A stretch of 64,000 bases of DNA. Origin: Burkholderia sp. Bp8992 (GTDB lineage: Bacteria > Pseudomonadota > Gammaproteobacteria > Burkholderiales > Burkholderiaceae). This document shows positions 1 through 7,889 of this stretch, in pieces (the stretch's first letter is position 1; each line of letters opens with the position of its first letter). The position numbers and the translations under genes are program-made. The notes below the pieces were generated by a model, which saw nothing but the letters and a program-made list of their open reading frames with translations, did not search any database and was not told where the DNA came from. The DNA lies in assembly GCF_003853705.1 (NCBI RefSeq), contig NZ_QTQI01000027.1, forward strand, positions 1 through 64,000. The letters run 5' to 3'.

Positions 1-3000
1 GCCAAGGGCGCGCAGATCGACCTCGGCCAGGGCGGGACACTCGCTGCCAAGGGCAACGTGACGCTCGGTGCGGCGAGTGCGACATCGACGGTGAACAGCA
101 ACAGTTCGGGTAGTGACAGTCACGGCAGCTACGCGGAGACACTGCACACGTCCGATCAGGCGCTCACAGGCACGACGCTCAGGGGCGGCGATACGGTGAA
201 TATCGTGTCGGGCAAGGACATTACGCTCTCCGGCAGCGCGATCACCCTCGACAAAGGCAACGCGAACCTGCTGGCGGCTGGCGACGTGAACGTCGGCGCG
301 GCAACCGAGACGCATGAGCTGAATTCGCACGAAACGCATAGCCACAGCAATGTCGTGAGCGGCGTGAAGGTTGCGAGCGGGATCGACCAGACGATGACGC
401 TCAATCGCGGCAGTCTGGTGTCGGCGGACGGCGTGAACATCGTCGGCGGAAAGGACGTCAATGTTCAGGGCAGCACCATTGTCGGAACGAACGACGTGAC
501 GCTCACGGCAGCGCGTAACGTAACTGTCACGACGTCGCAGGACACCCTGCAGTCGTCGAGCTACTACAAGAAGAAGGAATCCGGGCTGATGTCGGGCGGG
601 GGGCTGTCTGTGTCAGTGGGCAGCAGTTCGCTGAAGACGACCAGTCAGACAACCGAGGTGTCGAACAACAGCAGCGCGATCGGTTCGCTGAAGGGCAACC
701 TCAGCATCACGGCTGGAAACGACCTGCACGTGACGGGCAGCGACCTGATCGCCGCGAAGAATCTCAGCGGGACAGGCGCGAACGTGACGATTGACGCGGC
801 GCAGGACAAGAACCACCGCAGTGAAACGCAGGAAGTCTCCAAGAGCGGCCTGACGCTAGCGCTGAAGGCGCCGGTGATCGACGCGGTATCGAACGCTGTG
901 GGTCAATCGCGTGCGTCCGGCAATAGCCAGGATGGTCGCGCGGCAGCGTTGCATGGGATGGCGGCAGCCAGCGCGGCGTGGGATGCGAATATGGCCGCAG
1001 GCGATGTGGTCCGGGTGCTGGGGGCTGGCGAGACGCCGCAGTTCAAGGTCGAAGTCAGCGTCGGCAGCAGTCACAGCAAGAGCGCATTTTCCGAAGACAG
1101 CGTGACGAGTCGCGGCTCGAACGTGAACGCGGGGGGAACGGTCGCGTTTGCGGCAACCGGCACCGGTCAGGCTGGCAGTGGCAATGTGACGATCGCCGGT
1201 TCGAACGTGAACGCAAACGACGTGATCCTGGCGGCGAAGAATCAGGTCAGTATCATCAATACGACGGATACGGATTCGACGCGCAGCACGAATGAATCGA
1301 AGAGCGCGAGCGTGGGCGTGTCGGTCGGCACGGGCGGGCTCGGTGTTTCCGCGGCGATGTCGAAGGCCAATGGTGACGGCAACAGCGATCTGGCTACGCA
1401 GAACAATAGCCATGTAACCGCAGCAAACAATGTGACGATCATCTCGGGCGGCGATACGAACATCATCGGCTCGAACGTGAAGGGTAATCAGGTCAACGCC
1501 GATGTGGGCGGGAATCTGAACATCGTCAGCGTGCAGGATACGTTGTCGAGCGCGGCGCATCAGTCGAGTTCGGGCGGTGGCTTCAGCGTCAGTCAGGGCG
1601 GCGCCAGCGGGAGCTTCAGCCAAAGCAAGGGCAACGCTTCGGGCAGCTATGCGGGCGTCAATGAACAGGCCGGGATTCACGCAGGCGATGGCGGTTTCAA
1701 TATCAACGTCACCGGCAATACCGATCTGAAGGGTGGGCTGATCGCGAGCGACGCGGATGCGTCGAAGAATTCCCTGACGACGGGCTCGCTGTCGTTCTCG
1801 GACGTTCAGAACCAGTCGCATTACGATGCGAGCTCGAGCGGCTTCAGTGCGGGTGCGACGACCGGCGACGGCGGGATGAATTACAGCACGCACGGCAGCA
1901 CGTCGGGTAAGAATGCCGGTGGCGCCGCGCCCATGCTTGGTCAGAACGACAGCGGCAGTGATAGCGCGATGACGAAGAGCGGCGTGAGTGCGGGGACCGT
2001 TACGATTACAGATTCGGCAAATCAGAAGCAGGACGTGGCGAGTTTGAACCGCGATACGACGAACACGAATGGTACGGTTGCCAAACTTCCGGACATGCAG
2101 AACCTGCTGACCAATCAGTCGGACATGATGGCTGCGGCGAGCGCGGCCGGCGAAGCGGTGTCGCGCCGGATCGGGGACTATGCCGACGAGATGAAGCGGC
2201 AAGCCGAGAAGAATGGTGACCAGGCCGGTGTCGACGCATGGAAGGAGGGCGGAGCGAACCGCGCACTGATGCAAGGCGCAGGCGCGGCGTTGGTGACTGG
2301 ACTGGCAGGCGGCAGCGCGGTCGGTGGCGCAGCCGGTGCCGCGATTGCATCGATCGCCTCCGGCAAGCTGAACGAGCTCAGCAGCGCGATCGCAGGCAGC
2401 GATCCGACCGGGAACGCGAATATGAATCAGGCGCTGGGCAACATTGTGGCCAATGCGCTTGCGACGGGGGCTGGTGGTGTCGTGGGCGGTGAATCGGGGG
2501 CGTTCTCTGGATACAACGTGGATCGGTTCAACCGGCAGTTGCATCCGGAGGAGAAGCAAGCGATCAAGACTCTAGCCAATGGGAATGCAGACAAAGAACA
2601 TCGTCTAGAAGCGGCGGGTTGTGCGTTGGTGCATTGCGCCGCGGAATATGCGCCGGGTACGGCTGACTACACAAAGTATTCAGCATTGGAGCAGGAAGGC
2701 GCCGGTTATACGGCCGAACAGGCTCAACTAAAGAATTACAACGGGACGTACTTCGCGACTACTAGCTACGGCGGCATGGTGAAGCAGACGCCGGATGGCA
2801 GTTTGTTTCAGTACAGTGTGACTGATATCCAGGCGGACCAGAAGTCGTGGGCGTCAGGAATGGCGGCCCAGCGGCCAGGAACTGTTGACTACGTGAGCAT
2901 TCAATACGGTGCAGGAATTGGCGGTGCATTGACCATCAATACACATAATGGAAACCTTTACTATGGTGCATCTATCGCTGCCTCTCGTTCGGCAGGCGGA

Positions 3001-3264
3001 GCGATTACAGCGGGAGTTATTGCGGATAATGTTGGTCAGTCCTCAGTCGACAAAGGGAAACTGACAGATGCATTTCTCTCTGGGCAATCGGCAGGCGCAA
3101 GTGGATGTGCCTTTGGGGCGTGTGTAGGTGTCAACCATGCTATCGGTGGGGCGACTGCGTTCGAGTTCGGGGTTGGCTTTGGTGGTTTTACCAAAGCTCC
3201 AAATGTCAATGGAAATGCCACAGGCGGTTATTCTGGCCAGATCACCAATCCATTCGGGAAGTAA
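1..3264 (+). CDS. cdiA: CdiA-like contact-dependent inhibition exoprotein, C-terminal part (5' truncated by window)
   Basis: The frame is open from base 1, so this is the C-terminal part of a much larger TpsA exoprotein. The first ~1900 bases encode repeated filamentous-haemagglutinin beta-helix units (many GNV/GGNLNI and ITAGND-type strands, Ser/Asn-rich). A conserved pre-toxin region follows (2029-2544: Ala/Gly-rich hydrophobic stretch, then a DRFNRQLH junction at about 2521-2544). The last ~240 residues are the variable toxin domain, which is Gly-rich with alternating hydrophobic residues. In this family the stalk is presented on the surface and the C-terminal toxin is delivered into neighbouring bacteria; CdiB at 5916-7655 is the likely exporter. 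I do not recognise the toxin activity. Third positions become more A/T-rich after about 2560, as expected for a swapped toxin end. The small membrane-anchored gene directly downstream fits an immunity protein. Confidence 0.88.
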   Translation, partial: AKGAQIDLGQGGTLAAKGNVTLGAASATSTVNSNSSGSDSHGSYAETLHTSDQALTGTTLRGGDTVNIVSGKDITLSGSAITLDKGNANLLAAGDVNVGAATETHELNSHETHSHSNVVSGVKVASGIDQTMTLNRGSLVSADGVNIVGGKDVNVQGSTIVGTNDVTLTAARNVTVTTSQDTLQSSSYYKKKESGLMSGGGLSVSVGSSSLKTTSQTTEVSNNSSAIGSLKGNLSITAGNDLHVTGSDLIAAKNLSGTGANVTIDAAQDKNHRSETQEVSKSGLTLALKAPVIDAVSNAVGQSRASGNSQDGRAAALHGMAAASAAWDANMAAGDVVRVLGAGETPQFKVEVSVGSSHSKSAFSEDSVTSRGSNVNAGGTVAFAATGTGQAGSGNVTIAGSNVNANDVILAAKNQVSIINTTDTDSTRSTNESKSASVGVSVGTGGLGVSAAMSKANGDGNSDLATQNNSHVTAANNVTIISGGDTNIIGSNVKGNQVNADVGGNLNIVSVQDTLSSAAHQSSSGGGFSVSQGGASGSFSQSKGNASGSYAGVNEQAGIHAGDGGFNINVTGNTDLKGGLIASDADASKNSLTTGSLSFSDVQNQSHYDASSSGFSAGATTGDGGMNYSTHGSTSGKNAGGAAPMLGQNDSGSDSAMTKSGVSAGTVTITDSANQKQDVASLNRDTTNTNGTVAKLPDMQNLLTNQSDMMAAASAAGEAVSRRIGDYADEMKRQAEKNGDQAGVDAWKEGGANRALMQGAGAALVTGLAGGSAVGGAAGAAIASIASGKLNELSSAIAGSDPTGNANMNQALGNIVANALATGAGGVVGGESGAFSGYNVDRFNRQLHPEEKQAIKTLANGNADKEHRLEAAGCALVHCAAEYAPGTADYTKYSALEQEGAGYTAEQAQLKNYNGTYFATTSYGGMVKQTPDGSLFQYSVTDIQADQKSWASGMAAQRPGTVDYVSIQYGAGIGGALTINTHNGNLYYGASIAASRSAGGAITAGVIADNVGQSSVDKGKLTDAFLSGQSAGASGCAFGACVGVNHAIGGATAFEFGVGFGGFTKAPNVNGNATGGYSGQITNPFGK
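2029..2544 (+). repeat. Direct repeat copy 1: cdiA pre-toxin segment
   Basis: This 516-bp segment of cdiA is repeated with the same length and only scattered third-position changes at 4307-4822. It runs from a QDVASLNRD motif to the RFNRQLH junction, and similarity stops abruptly at the junction in both copies. It is the shared module that lets toxin ends be exchanged. Confidence 0.9.
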
Positions 3265-3276
3265 TCAAGCGAGAAC

Positions 3277-3726
3277 ATGAAGAAAATTTCGACAAAGAAA
3301 ATTCTTGTTTTTTCCTTGTGGATAATTTTGGCGACCTGGGTTATTTTACGGAATCCGACTAGCTCCACTACAAAAGAGAGGTTGGATGTTGCGGTTAAAG
3401 ATCTGGATTATTTATTCAAGAATTCAGTAATTTTGTCTCGCCATGAGACCGCAAAATCGGGTGCGGCTCTTGCTATGTACGATGTGGATGCATCAACTCT
3501 CGATGATAAAAAAGCAGGCATACTCAAAGATTCTCTGAAAGAAAGGGGATGGGTGTTTGTGGGCGAGGATGACCGCGCATACGTTATGTGTAAGAGCGGA
3601 ATGAAATTTTCTATTTCTAGATCGCCGGATAAAGAAGTTACGAACGAATTTGAAAGGCGCGCGTTTTCGGTAAGTATGGAGTTCAATGCGGGAACCGAGG
3701 ATTTCTGTCGTCGGAGAACACGCTGA
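3277..3726 (+). CDS. Candidate CDI immunity protein, membrane-anchored (149 aa)
   Basis: The gene starts 12 bases after the cdiA stop. It encodes a basic N-terminus followed by one hydrophobic segment (about residues 9-25) and a charged soluble domain, so an inner-membrane protein with most of its mass on one side. It is clearly AT-rich and uses codons unlike the flanking Burkholderia genes, the usual look of a recently acquired toxin/immunity cassette. Position immediately after a CdiA C-terminus is the main evidence for an immunity role; I recognise no family. The ATG preceded by GCGAGAAC has only a weak ribosome-binding site, so translation may be coupled to cdiA. A CdiO-like accessory protein is a possible alternative. 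Confidence 0.62.
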   Translation: MKKISTKKILVFSLWIILATWVILRNPTSSTTKERLDVAVKDLDYLFKNSVILSRHETAKSGAALAMYDVDASTLDDKKAGILKDSLKERGWVFVGEDDRAYVMCKSGMKFSISRSPDKEVTNEFERRAFSVSMEFNAGTEDFCRRRTR

Positions 3727-3760
3727 CCGGTTCAATCGTCGGTTGCATTCAGAGGAATAG
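3722..3760 (+). pseudogene. Remnant of a CdiA toxin junction (DRFNRRLHSEE, then stop)
   Basis: Reading from 3722 gives A-DRFNRRLHSEE-stop, a near copy of the DRFNRQLHPEE junction of cdiA at about 2521. It overlaps the end of the candidate immunity gene in another frame and has no toxin domain behind it. It looks like the scar of an earlier orphan toxin cassette. Confidence 0.6.
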
Positions 3761-3802
3761 ACGCTCGCGAAACAGTTAGCCGAGAAGAGCAAGGGTAAAT
3801 CG

Positions 3803-3859
3803 GGATTTGATTTCAACCGGCAACTGCATCCGGATGAACGGCAGTGGGGGAGGGATTGA
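3803..3859 (+). pseudogene. Second CdiA junction remnant (FNRQLHPDER, then stop)
   Basis: Reading from 3803 gives GFDFNRQLHPDERQWGRD-stop, matching the conserved start of many Burkholderia CDI toxin ends. Only the junction and about eight residues remain. Together with the remnant at 3722 this shows at least two lost toxin modules stacked within 150 bases. Confidence 0.65.
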
Positions 3860-3981
3860 ATGTCGCAACTATTCCAGGGTTTGTGATCCGGGGAGTCGGG
3901 CTTGCGCTAAGTCAAACGGCTGGCAGAGCAGCGCAGGCAGTCGTGAAGTCTGGTGAACCTTATAAGCAATAAGGAGTGAGA

Positions 3982-4265
3982 ATGTCGCTTGAATCCATAA
4001 GTAGCCTTATAGGAGGATTATTTGGCCCAGTTTTCGGAAGGATTCTCGGGAAATTTCGTCTCTGGAAGGTTTTTTTGCGTCAATGTTGCTTATATATCTA
4101 GGACTATTTGCGGCGGGGATTGTGGTGGTTGGCTTCAAGGCTACAGTATCTAGATTTGGTGAGTTCCTTACACCTTTCGCGCTGCTTGTATTTGTGGGCT
4201 TGTCTGCCACTGTCACTCTCGTTGCATTTTTAGGGCATACCGCACAAAAAAACCGAGAGAACTGA
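3982..4265 (+). pseudogene. Membrane immunity-like gene broken by a frameshift at a T7 run
   Basis: An ATG at 3982 lies 5 bases after a good AAGGAG site (3971-3976). It opens a frame beginning MSLESISSLIGGLFGPVFG that stops at 4102. A second frame, open from 4005 and usable from ATG 4083, continues as a 60-aa peptide with two hydrophobic segments ending at 4265. Both lie on the same strand and meet at a run of seven T (4070-4076); a -1 shift there gives one protein of about 93 residues with a consistent small membrane-protein character. It lies directly before the orphan toxin module, so it was probably the immunity gene of a lost cassette. Either it is a pseudogene, or the T run allows programmed -1 frameshifting; sequence alone cannot decide. 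Confidence 0.5.
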
Positions 4266-4297
4266 CCGACCTGCACTCCTATTGGTAAGGGACTGCC

Positions 4298-5548
4298 ATG
4301 TCGGAGCAGGATGTGGCCAGCTTGAATCGCGATACGACGAACACGAACGGAACGGTCGCGAAACTTCCGGACATGCAGAACCTGCTGGCCAACCAGTCGG
4401 ACATGATGGCTGCGGCCAGCGCGGCCGGCGAAGCGGTGTCGCGCCGGATCGGGGACTATGCCGACGAGATGAAACGGCAGGCCGAGAAGAATGGTGACCA
4501 GGCAGGTGTTGACGCGTGGAAGGAAGGCGGAGCGAACCGCGCACTGATGCAAGGTGCTGGGGCGGCGCTGGTGACGGGATTGGCGGGCGGCAATGCGGTC
4601 GGTGGCGCAGCCGGTGCGGCGATTGCGTCGATCGCGTCGGGCAAGCTGAACGAACTGAGCAGCGCGATCGCCGGCAGCGATCCGACCGGCAACGCCAATA
4701 TGAATCAGGCGCTGGGCAACATCGTGGCGAACGCACTTGCGACGGGGGCTGGTGCGGCTGTGGGTGGCGAGTCCGGGGCGTTCTCGGGGTACAACGTCGA
4801 TCGGTTCAACCGGCAGCTGCACGAGGACAGCAAGGCGAAGGAACTGACTCTGGCGAAGAAGCTGGCGACGGAGAGCGGCGGTAAGTACACGGCAGAGCAA
4901 ATCGTGGACCAGATGGCACAGATGAATCTGGTAACGTCGAATGGCGGGATGCTGCCGGGTAATGTACAGGTGGCGTCGGGCGACAAGCCGCAAGACGGGA
5001 CGGAATGGACGCAGTACGGCGTGAACAGGGCCGGGCAAACGGTGTGGACCCAATCGCTCGGCCCGGGGGATCCAGATTTGCAGGCGTATATTGCGAAGGG
5101 AGCGCAGGGCAGCGGATTCTCCTATCAAGCGACGACGACGGGCTCGAATCCGGGATTGGTGAGGGCACCAGACTTTGTGAATTTCCAAGTCGACTACTTT
5201 GTGGGAAGTGTGTGGGGAACGTTTACGCGAGATGGGAATTCGTTTTTCGGCGGTGGATTGAATATGGGCTTGCCAAACCCGGTAGGTGCGGGCGCGAGCA
5301 TATCGGTTGGCTATCTGAATACGAATACGGTCAGACCGGGACAGACAAATAATTTTGCTGGCGGATACGCAGGCGGCGGATCCGCACTTTATGGTGGTAT
5401 GGGGGGCGGCATCATGGTGTCGCCTGGAAACGGTACGGCAACTGTTGTAGGCTTTGGTGCAGGTGTAAACGTGGGGAAGACAAACAACCCTGCTTCAGTT
5501 GGCTGGGGCTTCTCCGTTGATCAAGGGAAAACTGGGATTAGGTGGTAG
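4298..5548 (+). CDS. Orphan CdiA C-terminal toxin module (416 aa)
   Basis: The first ~175 residues copy the cdiA pre-toxin region (DNA repeat 4307-4822) through the RFNRQLH junction. A different toxin end of ~240 residues follows. Its last ~130 residues are Gly-rich with alternating hydrophobic residues (for example VDYFVGSVWGTFTRDG and SVGYLNTN), similar in style to the end of the upstream CdiA but not the same sequence. There is an ATG with an upstream AAGGG (4287-4291), but no secretion signal or TPS domain. The product therefore cannot be exported by itself and becomes deliverable only after recombination with cdiA. This matches the known orphan cdiA-CT modules of CDI loci. The toxin activity is not recognised; a membrane-active toxin would fit the small membrane immunity candidates nearby. 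Confidence 0.8.
   Translation: MSEQDVASLNRDTTNTNGTVAKLPDMQNLLANQSDMMAAASAAGEAVSRRIGDYADEMKRQAEKNGDQAGVDAWKEGGANRALMQGAGAALVTGLAGGNAVGGAAGAAIASIASGKLNELSSAIAGSDPTGNANMNQALGNIVANALATGAGAAVGGESGAFSGYNVDRFNRQLHEDSKAKELTLAKKLATESGGKYTAEQIVDQMAQMNLVTSNGGMLPGNVQVASGDKPQDGTEWTQYGVNRAGQTVWTQSLGPGDPDLQAYIAKGAQGSGFSYQATTTGSNPGLVRAPDFVNFQVDYFVGSVWGTFTRDGNSFFGGGLNMGLPNPVGAGASISVGYLNTNTVRPGQTNNFAGGYAGGGSALYGGMGGGIMVSPGNGTATVVGFGAGVNVGKTNNPASVGWGFSVDQGKTGIRW
4307..4822 (+). repeat. Direct repeat copy 2: pre-toxin segment of the orphan module
   Basis: Same length as 2029-2544 and nearly identical. The distance between equivalent points is 2278 bases. Recombination between the copies would delete that much and join the orphan toxin and its downstream gene in frame to the main cdiA. 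Confidence 0.9.
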
Positions 5549-5550
5549 CC

Positions 5551-5673
5551 ATGGGACCGTCAATTACATCTGTTCCGAAAACGCGGATACAGAAAATCAT
5601 CTGGTGGTGCTTTTTCACTGCGATTATGGGCTTCATCGTTTACGTGATACTGAAAAATATCTTCTTTAGCTAA
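5551..5673 (+). CDS. Small single-pass membrane peptide, candidate immunity protein of the orphan toxin (40 aa)
   Basis: An ATG two bases after the orphan toxin stop opens a 40-codon frame with a central hydrophobic segment of about 20 residues (IIWWCFFTAIMGFIVYVIL), preceded by a basic stretch (KTRIQK). An AGGTGG five bases upstream of the ATG can serve as ribosome-binding site and lies inside the end of the toxin gene, suggesting translational coupling. Location and membrane character fit a cognate immunity protein for a membrane-active toxin. It is very short, so it could also be a degraded immunity gene or a fortuitous frame. Confidence 0.45.
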   Translation: MGPSITSVPKTRIQKIIWWCFFTAIMGFIVYVILKNIFFS

Positions 5674-5833
5674 GATATTTCTTGGAAAGCAGGATGGTCG
5701 GATGACGAGCAGTCGGCGGTGGTAAAAATCCAGAGCAACGGGCCAAGATGACGCACAAGCATAATCCTGCTGCTTGGATCAGTATGGGTGTCACCCATGC
5801 ATTTTTTTGCCGGACTTTTTGAATGATCAGTGT

Positions 5834-5869
5834 GCTGACAGCGTTAATAAGCAGTCGCATCCTTGACGA
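5834..5869 (+). pseudogene. Possible third, decayed CdiA junction remnant
   Basis: Reading from 5834 gives ADSVNKQSHP-stop-R, which aligns with ADRFNRQLHPDER. About 19 of 27 bases match the intact junction over the best nine codons. The match is short and could be chance, but it lies in the 242-base gene-free stretch between the orphan module and cdiB, where such scars are expected. Confidence 0.25.
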
Positions 5870-5915
5870 ATACGCGTGATCCGGTTGTAGTCCACGCCCC
5901 CATATCTAGAAGAAG

Positions 5916-7655
5916 ATGAAAATCATTCGCCGAGGGAATTCGGCCGCCGCAGCACTGCTGTTTATCGCGACGAGCGTGTCGGCGCAGGAAGCGCCGCGCC
6001 TGACCGTTCCGGGCAACTATCAGCAATCCCGACAGCAAGAAGAGGCACGTGAGCGCGAGCGGACCGTCACCGCGCCCGGGGTGCGATCGAACGTGACGGC
6101 CAGCGCAGGGTATCCAGCGCTGCCGTCCGAAACGCCGTGCTTTCGCATTGACCGTTTCGCACTCGACGTACCCGATGCGCTGCCTGCATCCCTGAAATCG
6201 CAAGAAGCGTCGGCGTTGCCGATGGATCGTTTCGCCTTCGCGCGCGAATGGCTCGAGCACTACACCGGCCAGTGCGTCGGCAAACAGGGGCTCGACGTGC
6301 TCGTCAAGGGCCTGTCGCAAGCGATCCTGGCGCGTGGGTACATCACGACGCGCGTGCTGCTGCCCGAACAGGATCTGTCGACCGGCACCCTCAAGTTTTC
6401 GCTGATCCCCGGCGTGATCCGCCACGTGCGCTTCGCCGACGAAAAGCTTCGCGGCACATGGAAAACTGCCTTCCCGACGCGCGACGGCGAGCTGCTGAAC
6501 CTGCGCGATCTCGAACAGGGCCTCGAGCAGATGAAACGCGTCTCGAGCCAGGACGTGTCGATGCAGATCGTTCCCGCCGATGTGTCGGGCGAGAGCGACG
6601 TCGTGCTCGACGTGAAGCGCGGCAAGCCGTGGACGGTCGTCGCGTCGATCGACAACTCGGGCACGCGCGCGACAGGCCGCCTGCAGGGCAACATGTCACT
6701 CGGCATCGACAACCCGCTCGGTCTGAACGACATCTTCAACATCGGCGTGAGCCAGGATCTCGAGTTCGGCGACAAGCGGCTCGGTTCGCACGGATGGAAC
6801 GGCTTCTATTCGATTCCGTGGGGCTACTGGACCGCGACGCTCTCCGCATACACGAGCACGTACTACCAGCAGATCGCCGGCGTGAACCAGACGTTCATCG
6901 CGAGCGGCAATTCGAAGACGGTCGACCTCAAGCTGAACCGCGTGCTATCGCGCAGCCAGAACGACGTGTTCGGTGCGCAGTTCCGGCTGTCGCGCCGCTT
7001 CGGCCAGAGCTTCATCGAAGACACCGAAATTCCGCAGCAGCGCCGCAACAATACGTTCGTCGAGTTCGGCCTGACCGATCGGCACTACTTTGGCAACGCG
7101 CAGTTCGATGGCACGCTCGCGTATCGGCAGGGCATCGGCGCATTCGGCGCGCAGGACGATATGCTGGCGGCCGACGGCGGCCCGACCTACCGCTACAAGA
7201 TGGCGGTACTCGATGCGAACCTGTCGGTGCCGTTCGCGGTCGCGCAGCAGCCGCTTCGGTACGTCACGACGTTCCACGGCCAGTACACAGGTAACGCGCT
7301 CTATTACATCGACGACCTGACGATCGGCAGCCGCTATACGGTACGCGGCTTTGACGGCGAAACGATGCTGGCGGCTTCTCGCGGTTTCTACTGGCGCAAC
7401 GAATTGCAGGCGCCGATCGGACAGACGGGGATGGCGGTCTACGCGGGCCTCGACTACGGTCGAGTGTGGGGCCCGCAGCCGGTCACGCTGGTTGGCACGC
7501 AACTGGCAGGTGCCGTGATCGGCTTGAAGGGCAGCGTCGCGACTCGATTGGGCGCCTACGGTTACGACCTGTTCGCCGGTACGCCGGTGTACAAGCCGTC
7601 CGGCTTTCCGACGAACCGAGTCACGCTCGGGTTCCAGCTGACGGCCCAGTTTTGA
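5916..7655 (+). CDS. cdiB: CdiB/ShlB-family two-partner secretion outer-membrane transporter (579 aa)
   Basis: A TpsB transporter of the FhaC/ShlB type. It has an N-terminal signal peptide (cleavage likely after ATSVSA, about residue 23) and a Gln/Glu/Arg-rich linker. POTRA domains follow at about residues 70-225 (LDVLVKGLSQAILARGYITTRV is typical), then a 16-strand barrel region containing the VRGF motif (about residue 473). The last residue is Phe, the usual Bam recognition end. It should export and surface-display the CdiA encoded upstream. cdiB downstream of cdiA and the immunity region is the Burkholderia cdiAI(O)B order, opposite to the E. coli cdiBAI order. Its codon use is like the chromosome core, unlike the toxin cassettes. 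Confidence 0.93.
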   Translation: MKIIRRGNSAAAALLFIATSVSAQEAPRLTVPGNYQQSRQQEEARERERTVTAPGVRSNVTASAGYPALPSETPCFRIDRFALDVPDALPASLKSQEASALPMDRFAFAREWLEHYTGQCVGKQGLDVLVKGLSQAILARGYITTRVLLPEQDLSTGTLKFSLIPGVIRHVRFADEKLRGTWKTAFPTRDGELLNLRDLEQGLEQMKRVSSQDVSMQIVPADVSGESDVVLDVKRGKPWTVVASIDNSGTRATGRLQGNMSLGIDNPLGLNDIFNIGVSQDLEFGDKRLGSHGWNGFYSIPWGYWTATLSAYTSTYYQQIAGVNQTFIASGNSKTVDLKLNRVLSRSQNDVFGAQFRLSRRFGQSFIEDTEIPQQRRNNTFVEFGLTDRHYFGNAQFDGTLAYRQGIGAFGAQDDMLAADGGPTYRYKMAVLDANLSVPFAVAQQPLRYVTTFHGQYTGNALYYIDDLTIGSRYTVRGFDGETMLAASRGFYWRNELQAPIGQTGMAVYAGLDYGRVWGPQPVTLVGTQLAGAVIGLKGSVATRLGAYGYDLFAGTPVYKPSGFPTNRVTLGFQLTAQF

Positions 7656-7864
7656 TGAATACGCGATCGAGCGGCCCGGCACTTCACGGATTCAACAATG
7701 CTGACGAGTACCGGGTATCGATGGTGTTTCTGATCGCGCAGATCGCGACAGTCTTGTTCGCGAACAGTTGGCCGACTATCGATGTTCGAATGCCAGGCTT
7801 GCCAGTACTACTTCAGATGGCCGATCGATAGAGTGCTGGATCGGCGTCAAGTTTTGGCGTACGA

Positions 7865-7885
7865 CGGGCGGCATCGCGCCGCCCG
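7865..7885 (-). terminator. Hairpin downstream of the CdsA-like gene
   Basis: An 8-bp perfect stem CGGGCGGC/GCCGCCCG with a 5-base loop sits 5 bases beyond the stop of the minus-strand gene 7890-8819 and between convergent genes. There is no strong T tract. Confidence 0.4.
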
Positions 7886-7889
7886 CGCC

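Noticed and set aside
856-2559. A 567-codon minus-strand frame opposite cdiA
   Set aside because: Arg/His-rich shadow of the beta-helix repeats; no recognisable domain and no start signal.
5666-5860. A 64-codon minus-strand frame between the orphan toxin and cdiB
   Set aside because: Hydrophobic but without a start signal or coding-style codons; overlaps the end of the 40-aa plus-strand gene and a junction remnant.
7656-7864. Possible small gene (MVFLIAQIATVLF...) after cdiB
   Set aside because: A frame extends from a cdiB shadow into the gap and looks hydrophobic, but has no ribosome-binding site or independent start; treated as non-coding.
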